Part shown: positions 42,727-50,363 of the stretch, in pieces
How positions within the stretch are numbered: the first letter of the stretch is position 1
Layout of the letters: the number at the start of each line of letters is the position of its first letter
Translations under genes and position numbers: made by a program
Origin: Clostridium saccharobutylicum DSM 13864
Lineage (GTDB): Bacteria > Bacillota > Clostridia > Clostridiales > Clostridiaceae
Direction: 5' to 3'
Assembly: GCF_000473995.1 (NCBI RefSeq)
Contig: NC_022571.1
Span: forward strand, 3,751,416-3,815,415
Length of the DNA: 64,000 nucleotides
The notes under the pieces: model-generated
Seen by the model: the letters and a program-made list of their open reading frames with translations, nothing else
The model's database searches: none
Told to the model about the DNA's origin: nothing

Positions 42727-43271
42727 GCTAAATGAACCAATCTCAATAAGATTTCCTTCAGGATCTGCAATATAACATGTCCTTTGTCCCCAAGGTTCTG
42801 TTGTTGGTTCCATTACTGATTCTGCTCCTTTAGAAATGACATCTGCATATACTAAATCCACATCATTATATTTAGGAACACTTAAAGCTATTTCATAATG
42901 ATCATTAGGCACATGAAAGAAAATAATAGACCAAAGATGCGATACATATTTGGTGTCAGACAAGGAAGTGAGTTTTGGTAATAGCGAGCCTATTGGCAAA
43001 ACTTACTGACGTAGTATGACACAAAATAGGTAAGCATACTGGTCTATTATTTTTTTGATTGTGCCTTAATTTCAGTTGCATAATTAAATCGTTTATTTGT
43101 CATCTTTTCAAAATCATTTCTTCCATAAAACATGAAAAGTGTTCCATCTTTTTTCAACATTACGTTTGGTTCTTTTCCATCCCATTCTATTTCAAATCCA
43201 AGAACATCTTTATAAAAATTAACCATGGTTTTCATATTACTAACGAATATCCCAATACCATCTAATCTCAT
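42721..43271 (-). pseudogene. VOC (glyoxalase/bleomycin-resistance) gene split by a family 2 element
   Basis: The 5' half from ATG 43271 (GGGAG ahead) encodes RLDGIGIFVSNMKTMVNFYK, DVLGFEIEWDGKEPN, FMFYGRNDFEKM; the 3' half encodes YEIALSVPKYNDVDLVYADV and TTEPWGQRTCYIADPEGNLI. Removing 42908-43065 with one 3-bp TAA copy joins NYATEINDHYEIALSV in frame and gives one full VOC domain of about 130 residues. The gene is disrupted, yet each half is otherwise intact, so the insertion is recent. Confidence 0.92.
42908..43065. mobile_element. Family 2 miniature element M4 (158 bp), inserted in a VOC gene
   Basis: Ends GGCACATGAAAGAAAATAAT and ATTATTTTTTTGATTGTGCC, flanked by TTA on both sides (42905-42907, 43066-43068). 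Inner arms ATATTTGGTGTCA/TGACACAAAATA and AGTGAGTTTTGG/CAAAACTTACT pair, with GACGTAGTATGA between. The arm sequences differ from M3 while the fixed motif stays. Confidence 0.9.
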
Positions 43272-43341
43272 TTTAATCTCCCTTTCAAATTTTAATTTAC
43301 CTACCACACTTTTATGATTTCGCTAAAGACTTCTTGTATAT

Positions 43342-43440
43342 TTACTTCTCCTCTTTGCAAAATTCTTCATATCTTTTATCTAATACAACTTTAAACTTTT
43401 CATAATCTTTTCAGTTATATTTTAATAAATGTTGTATATT
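43342..43440 (-). pseudogene. C-terminal remnant of an unidentified gene
   Basis: The minus strand reads NIQHLLKYN, a stop, KDYEKFKVVLDKRYEEFCKE and a final stop. It may be the decayed end of a cytosolic helical protein. I cannot name it. Confidence 0.35.
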
Positions 43441-43464
43441 CCTCAATATATGAAATTTATCTAA

Positions 43465-43851
43465 TTATCTCACCACAACAAGATCACCATCACAAAAACC
43501 TGTTGTTATATGCTTAACGCTAAAAAGTGGCAATTCCTTCAATTCATCTACTAATTCTTTCAGAATCATGTGTATTTCATTAAGCACATTTCTCCAATCA
43601 CATTCATAGTCAACATTTAATTTAGGACATTCTCTTTCTTTAGGTATAAAATCTTCTTCACAAGCCCAATCATCATCTTCTGCATCATAAATCAAAGCCC
43701 CAATCAGCTCAATTCCATAAGGTTCAAATAATCCAAAATTTAAAGCTTCGATATTATCTGGTAATACTTCTTCATTATTTATTCTCAAAATCCATTCTTT
43801 AATAATTTTTTTAACTTTATCTCTTTCCAAAGCAAACACCTCATTCATCAA
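43465..43851 (-). CDS. Hypothetical acidic protein, 128 residues
   Basis: An acidic soluble protein (NEEVLPDNIEALNFGLFEPY, YDAEDDDWACEEDFIPKERE, LKELVDELKELPLFSVKHI). The pattern resembles immunity- or Imm-like cytosolic proteins but I cannot assign a family. AGGAAGATAAG lies upstream; two adjacent ATG codons start it. No toxin gene is adjacent, although wall-binding genes lie on the 5' side. Confidence 0.55.
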   Translation of the reverse strand: MMNEVFALERDKVKKIIKEWILRINNEEVLPDNIEALNFGLFEPYGIELIGALIYDAEDDDWACEEDFIPKERECPKLNVDYECDWRNVLNEIHMILKELVDELKELPLFSVKHITTGFCDGDLVVVR

Positions 43852-43888
43852 ATGATAACTTATCTTCCTCTCCTACTAGCACTACTAT

Positions 43889-45166
43889 TTATTCCACAAC
43901 TACTTTATTGCTACCATCTAATTTCATTTTATAAGATTTATCAGACCAATTATTATAATATATCCATCCATCTGATACATCAGACAATCTGCTTGCCTCA
44001 CTATTTAACTTAGTTCTATCAGTTCCATCAATAGTGATTTTATAAATATTTCCCCTTGTCTCATCAAGAGGAACTGGTATGCAAGTATGACCATCATAAG
44101 GATCATTACTGTAGTATATCCAATTTCCGTCCACCTGAATATCCCAGCTAATATCATCATTTAATTTTTTTTCATTTGTTCCATCAATACTAACCTTATA
44201 TAACTTATAGTCATGATCAAAACTGCTAAAATAAATATTATTACCACTTAATTTTAAGAATTTCGCATAATGATCACTGATTTTTGTTCTGCTTGTGCCA
44301 TCAGTGTTCATTTTAAATATACCTAAATTCTCATTGCTAACTGTATTACCAGTGGTAACAGAGCTTGTACCGCTGTAATATATGCAATCTTTATATATAT
44401 TTATATTCTCAACCAACTGATCAGAAAGTTGAACTTTATTTTTTCCATCAATATCAACTTTATATAATCCACCCTTAACCACATTATTTTCAACCATTTC
44501 AGGTCCTAATGCATAATATATTGATCCTTTATAAAGGACAACATCAACAATATAATCATCACTTGTTAATTTAATTTTTTCATTATCTTTTATCTTGTAT
44601 ATGCCGGTGCTATTTATATAGTAAGTATAACCATCAGAAACTCCAATAATATCTCCATCTTTAACTTTAGATTTTCCATTACTTACTTCAGTTTCACCAT
44701 CAATGTTATTACTTGATTTGCTATTTTGATCTTCAGAATTTGCAAGTTCATTACTTGTACCGGTTTCATCACTTGTCTTTTTAGCTTCTGAAGCAATATT
44801 TGATGAATTATTTTGTAATGATGTACTTTGTTCTGAACTATTTTGAGAATTTTGAACCCAAGCTCCATCTGAACCTAATGTATAGCTATCAATTGTAGTA
44901 TCCTTAACCATAGCACCATCATTATCTAAGTAATACCACTTATCTCCATCCTGTATCCAGCCTGTTTTCATATATCCATTACTATCAAAATAATACCATT
45001 TTCCATTAATCTCTTTCCAACCTACTGACCATGAATCCCCTTCTGTATTCCACCATCCATTTGAATTCTGTTTCCACTCAGCATTTGCGCCTATTGGATT
45101 TAATATTAATATTGAATATACTGCCAACGAAATCTCTATAAATTTCAGTAACTTTACTCTTTTCAT
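43889..45166 (-). CDS. Secreted DUF5050 beta-propeller protein with wall-binding repeats
   Basis: A 425-residue exported protein: signal peptide to about residue 29, three choline-binding-like repeats (GWKEINGKWYYFDSNGYMKT, GWIQDGDKWYYLDNDGAM), a Ser/Asn/Glu-rich linker (about 105-170), then a DUF5050-type domain with repeated blades (GDIIGVSDGYTYYINSTGIY, KVDIDGKNKVQLSD, DGTNEKKLNDDISWDIQVDG, NWIYYSND). DUF5050 repeats form propeller-like surfaces. It is probably surface-bound. The linker has no conserved sequence with the other family members. Confidence 0.88.
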   Translation of the reverse strand: MKRVKLLKFIEISLAVYSILILNPIGANAEWKQNSNGWWNTEGDSWSVGWKEINGKWYYFDSNGYMKTGWIQDGDKWYYLDNDGAMVKDTTIDSYTLGSDGAWVQNSQNSSEQSTSLQNNSSNIASEAKKTSDETGTSNELANSEDQNSKSSNNIDGETEVSNGKSKVKDGDIIGVSDGYTYYINSTGIYKIKDNEKIKLTSDDYIVDVVLYKGSIYYALGPEMVENNVVKGGLYKVDIDGKNKVQLSDQLVENINIYKDCIYYSGTSSVTTGNTVSNENLGIFKMNTDGTSRTKISDHYAKFLKLSGNNIYFSSFDHDYKLYKVSIDGTNEKKLNDDISWDIQVDGNWIYYSNDPYDGHTCIPVPLDETRGNIYKITIDGTDRTKLNSEASRLSDVSDGWIYYNNWSDKSYKMKLDGSNKVVVE

Positions 45167-45354
45167 TTTTATTTTCTCACTTTCATTTTATTCTCCGTAA
45201 TTATTTTCATCATATTCCATATTATAACATAAAATTATAATATCATTATTTAATTTCTAAAGAACATAAAATTCACACTTTCACTTTTTCTTTAAGAAGT
45301 AACTCTATCTCCATATTCCTACCTAATTTAACATGCTTTGAGCTTAAGCAATTT

Positions 45355-46074
45355 TCAATTTCTAGTAACTCTACTCTCAGAAATATAATTTTCTATAAAT
45401 GAAAGAAACTCTTTTTTTCCTCTATCATTAATGATATATTCATAAGGTGATTTTCTCTTAGAATTTTTAACTTTTATATTTATAATAAACTTGTTTTTTT
45501 GATATTCAAAAATACTTATATTCTCAATATTTTCATATGGAATGATTTGATCATAAGGTATTATTTTTTTAGGAAATGAAAATGTAGAAATTGCAATACC
45601 ACTTTCATAAAGATTTAAATAGTGATTTAATGAATAAGCTATAGGCAAATCAATCAATAATACTAATATGAAATATATTTCTACTAATTCAAAACTAGGA
45701 TTATTAATTTTATTTAATAATGTAATCATAAAATATGTAATTATGCTTCCAACCCAGTAGCATTTTATTTTAATTGATTGTTTTTTTTCATTTAAATGTT
45801 TCTGCTTTATTATAAATGAAATAACATCTTTTCCTAAAATAAATATTCCTGATACATAAATAAGAAAATTAAATATATATCTAAAATTAAATACTTGCGC
45901 TAATATTATAATTAGAAAAAATCCAATTAAGTATAATAGATTAACTATTCCATATCTTAATTTATTTTTTCTTTTCTGTATTTCAGCTATTATCATACAA
46001 CTGACAAACATTAATATAATTAAACATACCAAAACAATACCAATATCATATTTAGATGGCGTATACATATTCAT
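45355..46074 (-). CDS. Four- or five-TM protein with C-terminal PH-like domain
   Basis: A 239-residue protein: TM segments at about 10-29, 42-60, 66-85, 105-122 and 130-150, then a soluble C-terminal portion with ISTFSFPKKIIPYDQIIPYE and NIENISIFEYQKNKFIINIK, like a bacterial PH domain. Function unknown. Tetra-lysine loop KQKHLNEKKQSIK is cytosolic. GGAGATAG lies before the start. Confidence 0.6.
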   Translation of the reverse strand: MNMYTPSKYDIGIVLVCLIILMFVSCMIIAEIQKRKNKLRYGIVNLLYLIGFFLIIILAQVFNFRYIFNFLIYVSGIFILGKDVISFIIKQKHLNEKKQSIKIKCYWVGSIITYFMITLLNKINNPSFELVEIYFILVLLIDLPIAYSLNHYLNLYESGIAISTFSFPKKIIPYDQIIPYENIENISIFEYQKNKFIINIKVKNSKRKSPYEYIINDRGKKEFLSFIENYISESRVTRN

Positions 46075-46125
46075 TTATCTATCTCCTAACACACTTCTAT
46101 ACATTAATTTTTCTCGTATTGGGAT

Positions 46126-46183
46126 AAAAAAATCGCAAGTTCAATTTCTTGAATAATGCGATATTTTTTTGATTGTGCCTTAA
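46126..46183. terminator. Hairpin fused to a lone family 2 end
   Basis: AAAAAATCGCA...TGCGATATTTTTTT forms a hairpin that merges directly into TTTTTTTGATTGTGCCTTA, the family 2 right end. The left end is missing. Related TAATGCGA/TAATGTGA hairpins occur at 48416, 49840 and 61020. Confidence 0.6.
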
Positions 46184-46213
46184 GCTGCTATTTATTTTAC
46201 TTATAGAGATATT

Positions 46214-46327
46214 TTAATGCTCTATATAAGATGGATTGATTGATTTTAGATACTTGTCAATTGTTTTAACATCTAAGTTACCTTTTGTAACATTAAACTG
46301 TTCTCCATTAATATCAATTGAATTATC
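46214..46327 (-). pseudogene. C-terminal remnant directly after the VOC stop
   Basis: The frame reads [39 protein letters not shown] and a TAA. It begins at the last bases of the VOC gene, so an older gene was cut there. No family recognised. Confidence 0.4.
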
Positions 46328-46328
46328 A

Positions 46329-46712
46329 TTATACTGTTATCTCAATTTGATTTCCCTCTATACCAATTATGCAACTTTCATAATATCCATCGCCAGTAGT
46401 TCTTGGTCCACTAATCACTTCATATCCATCTTGTTTAAGTTGCTGTGTGAGTTCATCAACCTTTTCTTTACTTCCAACACTAAAAGCAATATGAACAAAA
46501 CCAGTTCGTGCCAAAGTTTTATCTATATCGTCCATATTCGGTTTATTCATGATTTCCAAACGTGCCCCATCCTCAAATGTCAAAAAATAAGATTTAAAAT
46601 TAGTATTTTTATTATGATATCCATTATTTGACTTTGCGTTCAAGTAAGAAATAAAGAATTTTTTTGTTTTTTCCAAGTCATTTACATACATTGCAACATG
46701 TTCAATTTTCAT
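46329..46712 (-). CDS. VOC family protein (glyoxalase/dioxygenase-like)
   Basis: A 127-residue single VOC domain: [55 protein letters not shown], then [20 protein letters not shown] and [28 protein letters not shown]. His in EHVA, Glu in ARLEIM and the final Glu of GNQIEI are the usual metal or core positions. Substrate unknown. It stands beside other singlet detoxification-type genes. Confidence 0.87.
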   Translation of the reverse strand: MKIEHVAMYVNDLEKTKKFFISYLNAKSNNGYHNKNTNFKSYFLTFEDGARLEIMNKPNMDDIDKTLARTGFVHIAFSVGSKEKVDELTQQLKQDGYEVISGPRTTGDGYYESCIIGIEGNQIEITV

Positions 46713-46761
46713 ACCGTTTCCCCCTATAAATTTTGTGTTTTAGTTAAAATTATATAAATTA

Positions 46762-46950
46762 CTATTTAGCTTTATTCCAATTATAAAAATATTTTAGCTT
46801 AGCTTTACATTCCTGTGGTAACTGTATTTTGTTAACACCTTAAATTGCACCTTCAAGTGCTAACAATCTATGGATACACGCAGAAACACATATTTCTTAT
46901 ATTTTAAGCCACGCCTATTCTTCACCAATATTTTTTAATTCATCGTAAAT
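46762..46950 (-). pseudogene. C-terminal remnant of an unidentified protein
   Basis: The minus strand reads ACIHRLLALEGAI, a TAA, then GVNKIQLPQECKAKLKYFYN and WNKAK to a stop. It looks like the end of a cytosolic protein disrupted by nonsense changes. Not assigned. Confidence 0.35.
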
Positions 46951-46962
46951 ATATCTACTTTA

Positions 46963-46995
46963 GGCACAATCAAAAAAATAACAATTTGATGTGCC
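46963..46995. mobile_element. Family 2 minimal copy M7
   Basis: GGCACAATCAAAAAAATAAC runs almost directly into TTGATGTGCC, a 33-bp remnant with both ends and no middle, flanked by TTA and TAA. It now resembles a small stem. Confidence 0.7.
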
Positions 46996-47014
46996 TAAAA
47001 TCTCATTTTTCATT

Positions 47015-47473
47015 CTATTTAATAGCAATATATAGATAACAATGTGGCTTTCCATCTTTCGTATACTTACCAGGAACAGTGCTCTCATAATCCTCAGTAA
47101 AAGTCCTCTTTATATCACCTATTTTTTGCTCATGCCATACTTTTTCCCATGCTTTTCTTGTACATGCGCCTATTTCTCCATTTTCATCTTTTTCATCATA
47201 TTTTTTGTATAAACCCTTACTGACCTTTATGTCCATTTCTTGAAAAAAGTCAGCACTTACAGACATCATAGTGAGATCATAATCCCCATTTTCATCACTA
47301 GAATAGTTACTATATTTTGAAATTGGCGAAATACCTTGTTGAAATATATGTTCACTATCAAACAAAAGTGGAAGTTTTCCACTTGCAATATCCTCCCACA
47401 TTTCACTAATCATTTTTATGCCTTCGTTAGAATTATTAGTTCGCATTGTTACTTCTTTTAATTTATAAGCCAT
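47015..47473 (-). CDS. GyrI/Rob-type effector-binding domain protein
   Basis: A 152-residue stand-alone effector-binding domain (GyrI-like, PF06445/PF14526): begins KLKEVTMRTNNSNEGIKMIS, has SKYSNYSSDENGDYDLTMMS and SKGLYKKYDEKDENGEIG, and ends GKPHCYLYIAIK. Such proteins bind drug-like ligands without DNA-binding domains. GGAGTAATATT lies ahead of the start. No regulator sits adjacent. Confidence 0.8.
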   Translation of the reverse strand: MAYKLKEVTMRTNNSNEGIKMISEMWEDIASGKLPLLFDSEHIFQQGISPISKYSNYSSDENGDYDLTMMSVSADFFQEMDIKVSKGLYKKYDEKDENGEIGACTRKAWEKVWHEQKIGDIKRTFTEDYESTVPGKYTKDGKPHCYLYIAIK

Positions 47474-47658
47474 AATATTACTCCTCTTCTATTTCAATAG
47501 CTTCTCATTTTTTGTTATTTTTAAACCTTCATATTTCCTTAAAAGTTTTCTTTACCATCAATTCAATAACTCTGAATTCTAAACAATTTATATATCAGCC
47601 ACAAATAAATTAGAATTTATTTGGGCACATAAAAAAAACTTCTCTTGTAATTTGTTAA

Positions 47659-48369
47659 TTAGCAATTATACCCCTTTGCAATAATTTTTTTTAAGTTCTC
47701 TTTTAAATTATTGCTTTTATACTCTCCACCATGGAAACATATAATTTTTTCAATATCCAAATTAACAATTTTCTTTAGTGAATTTATTTCTTCTTCTTTA
47801 TCTAACACAAATCTTTCATCAGCAATACTTAATACATCACCTTCTGAAACCAGCATATCTCCACTTATTAAAGTTTTCATTGGTTGAATATAAATAGAAA
47901 TATGTCCTATCATATGCCCTGGCGTTTTAATAACTTTTACTCCATCACATATTATTTCATTATCTGTTACCTCTGAAGCAGAATCCAAATGCTCTACACT
48001 TTTTATCATTTGTATAAATCCATCATCTGCTCCCAATTTTTCCGCCTGCTCTAACCTAAGTGATTTCTTTTTTCCTAAAACATATGGAATTTGCTCTGCA
48101 GAACACTTCATCTTTACATATGGATATTTTTTTACAAGTTCCGCTGCTGCTCCCATATGGTCATGATCGTGGTGAGTTAAAATAACTTGTTTGAGGTTTC
48201 TCATATCCAACCCATGTTTCTCAAAAGCTTCTTCTATTACTGGCAAAAACTTAGGGTATCCTGTGTCAATTAAAATTAAATCCTCATTGTTTTTAATTAC
48301 AACTGGATGAATATAAAATTTCATTTCTCCTATTTCAAATAATAATTTCAACGTTGTTAATTCAATCAT
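47659..48369 (-). CDS. MBL-fold metallohydrolase
   Basis: A 236-residue metallo-beta-lactamase-fold protein. ILIDTGYPKFLPV leads to the metal motif LTHHDHDHMGAAAEL, followed by VIKTPGHMIGHISIYI, LISGDMLVSEGD and CFHGGEY. It hydrolyses an unknown ester/thioester or amide. AGGAGG precedes the start. It is followed 3' by nothing before 47473, so it is probably a single gene. Confidence 0.9.
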   Translation of the reverse strand: MIELTTLKLLFEIGEMKFYIHPVVIKNNEDLILIDTGYPKFLPVIEEAFEKHGLDMRNLKQVILTHHDHDHMGAAAELVKKYPYVKMKCSAEQIPYVLGKKKSLRLEQAEKLGADDGFIQMIKSVEHLDSASEVTDNEIICDGVKVIKTPGHMIGHISIYIQPMKTLISGDMLVSEGDVLSIADERFVLDKEEEINSLKKIVNLDIEKIICFHGGEYKSNNLKENLKKIIAKGYNC

Positions 48370-48415
48370 TTCATTTCCTCCTTATATGATGAATCTTATG
48401 GTTATTTATCTATTA

Positions 48416-48452
48416 AAAAATCACACTTTCATTTATGAATAATGTGATTTTT
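48416..48452. terminator. Hairpin 3' of the lipoprotein gene
   Basis: AAAAAATCACA...TGTGATTTTTAA around TTTCATTTATGAATAA, with A/T runs on both sides. It lies about 10 bp past the lipoprotein stop on the minus strand. It is a member of the recurrent ...ATAATGxGA hairpin set. Confidence 0.7.
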
Positions 48453-48462
48453 AATCTATTAC

Positions 48463-48957
48463 TTATTTTAGTGCACTTTCAATTTCAACATTTTTATTTT
48501 GAGCAATTGAAAGTTTTACTTTTCCATTAGCATTGTTTCCTACGAGCTTAAATCTATACTCTCCTTTTGCTAACTTTATTGTTTTATTTCCTTGATCTGC
48601 TCCTTCTAATATATCTTGTACTTCTTTTTCTGGGTTAACCAAAACCGCCTTAAAATCACCACTGTTAACTTTTGAATCATAATCTAATGTAATTTCCTCA
48701 TCATCTTTTGATTTTAAAATCCAAATTGTATCAACACCAGAAAAACCACCATATTGAAATTCTATATCATCATCAGAATTATTACTAATATTATATGTTG
48801 TATGTGTGTGATTCTCAGATTTTTGTGCAATTTTTTCATTATCGGTATACATACTACTATATATATCTTTTTTATTATCACTTACTCCGCAACCGCTGAT
48901 AGTACTAAGTAAAAATACTATACATATACCTAATACAAGTTTATTCTTCATATTCAA
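48463..48957 (-). CDS. Putative lipoprotein
   Basis: A longer frame runs to 49047, but the TTG at 48957 has GGGAGG seven bases ahead and yields a clean lipoprotein signal: KLVLGICIVFLLSTISGCGV, with LSTISGC as lipobox and Cys23 as the lipidated residue. The mature 140 residues are beta-rich (YNISNNSDDDIEFQYGGFSG ... KLAKGEYRFKLVGNNANGKV). Outer-face lipoprotein of unknown role. Confidence 0.75.
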   Translation of the reverse strand: MNMKNKLVLGICIVFLLSTISGCGVSDNKKDIYSSMYTDNEKIAQKSENHTHTTYNISNNSDDDIEFQYGGFSGVDTIWILKSKDDEEITLDYDSKVNSGDFKAVLVNPEKEVQDILEGADQGNKTIKLAKGEYRFKLVGNNANGKVKLSIAQNKNVEIESALK

Positions 48958-49166
48958 GTTTGGTCCTCCCTTGCAACCTATCCATATTATATAATTATGG
49001 TGTATAATCCCAATAAGACATCTGAAACTAAAATGGAGTGCTTTCATTTCTTATATATAAGACTTAATTTTGTTATCAATAAATTTTTATATCTAATTAT
49101 AAGTTTTATAATATTAATCTATATTTAATAAATTACATCAATGAACAATAATTTATAATGCAGTTA

Positions 49167-49736
49167 TTATTCTGTAATTAATTTCTGAATTTCATTTAAT
49201 AAAACAGGAAATTTAGTATATCCATCACGAGCAATAAAATGCTTTCCTGATGAAAGAATAATAAGTTTTGCATCTATCTCTTTGGCCAATTTTTGTGTTG
49301 CTTCAGTTGGAACAATATCATCGTCTGTTGCAGTAATAACAGTTCGTGATGGAATTAAACTTTTTATTCTTTCAATATCAAGTACCACATTTACAAACTC
49401 CTGAAGTCCTTCTGTTTGTTCCTTCATGGGATTTCTATTTATAAATCCTGAAACGAGTATTGCCCCTTTTATTTTTATATTTTTTTCAAGTATATATAAT
49501 AATGATGTAACACAACCGAGACTATGACCAATAAATATTGTATTTTCATCAATATCGGGAATACTTTGACGAAGATGGTTAAGCCAAGGCTCGAGATAGG
49601 GGTTGTCCGAATTAGGCATGTTAGGAATATAAGTTGTAGTCAAACCATCTTTAAACTGTTCTTTCAGCCATGGAAACCATTCTCCTTCACTTGAAGATGT
49701 ATAACCATGTATAACATAAATATTAGTATTTTTCAT
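49167..49736 (-). CDS. Small alpha/beta hydrolase, RBBP9/YdeN family
   Basis: Starting at the ATG after AGGAGAAATGATAAA gives 189 residues. Motifs: NIYVIHGYTSSSEGEWFPWL at the start, nucleophile Ser in IFIGHSLGCVTSLLY, acid in ITATDDDIVPTEA and His in LSSGKHFIARDG. The RBBP9/YdeN group are serine hydrolases of small substrates. Gene stands alone. Confidence 0.87.
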   Translation of the reverse strand: MKNTNIYVIHGYTSSSEGEWFPWLKEQFKDGLTTTYIPNMPNSDNPYLEPWLNHLRQSIPDIDENTIFIGHSLGCVTSLLYILEKNIKIKGAILVSGFINRNPMKEQTEGLQEFVNVVLDIERIKSLIPSRTVITATDDDIVPTEATQKLAKEIDAKLIILSSGKHFIARDGYTKFPVLLNEIQKLITE

Positions 49737-49839
49737 TTTATCATTTCTCCTAATTAAATATATCATTTAAACTATTTTTTTAAATTACTATTCATATTTT
49801 AATTAATACATTTTGTATAAACTTAGAATCATTCAGCAA

Positions 49840-49943
49840 AAAATTGCAAATTTAATATTCTTAAATAATGCGCGTTTGTAAAGTATTATTTATTTTTACT
49901 TGTCTATGATTAAGGAAAAGGATGTATCAACAGCTGATACATC
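49840..49943. terminator. Two small hairpins in the gene-free 49.77-50.36 kb gap
   Basis: A weak hairpin near 49840-49870 ends TAATGCGCG, part of the recurrent set; a firm one at 49919-49943 is GATGTATCA-ACAGC-TGATACATC followed by TTTTAAG. The latter could end a + strand transcript, though no + gene precedes it here. Confidence 0.45.
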
Positions 49944-50235
49944 TTTTAAGAATAATTGCACAAAAAAATCAAACTTCTAATTCATTCTTAAGATAAATCA
50001 TTTTATATTCATAAGTTTTAATCTTATTATACACCATATACCCATTATATGGCAGAATACTAAACTTTCTTCATCAATATTATTATACCTATCATTCATT
50101 TCGATCTTATCTAATGAGATTTCCATAAAACATATACAAATAAGTTCTACTGAATATATTATTTTACATTAACTATAAATATCTTTTTACCAATTCTAAT
50201 TTTATCCTAGTATTATTCATTTCATTATAAATAAA

Positions 50236-50287
50236 AGCACCGTATAAGATAAACTTTTTTTGATTGTCTATCTTATACGGTGCATTT
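50236..50287 (-). terminator. Terminator of the giant adhesin gene
   Basis: GCACCGTATAAGATAAAC pairs with (GT)CTATCTTATACGGTGC around TTTTTTTGATT. On the minus strand a TTTTATT tract follows. It lies 77 bp beyond the adhesin stop. Confidence 0.85.
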
Positions 50288-50363
50288 TATTCTTAGTTAT
50301 GCATGTTTTTTCGTTTTTATGGATCTGTTATGAATTTTCAACAGCTCTTTTTATTATATATTT

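Noticed and set aside
43465..43851. Immunity protein of a contact-dependent toxin
   Set aside because: The protein is acidic and immunity-like in composition, but there is no toxin domain in the neighbouring wall-binding protein, so a toxin system is unsupported.
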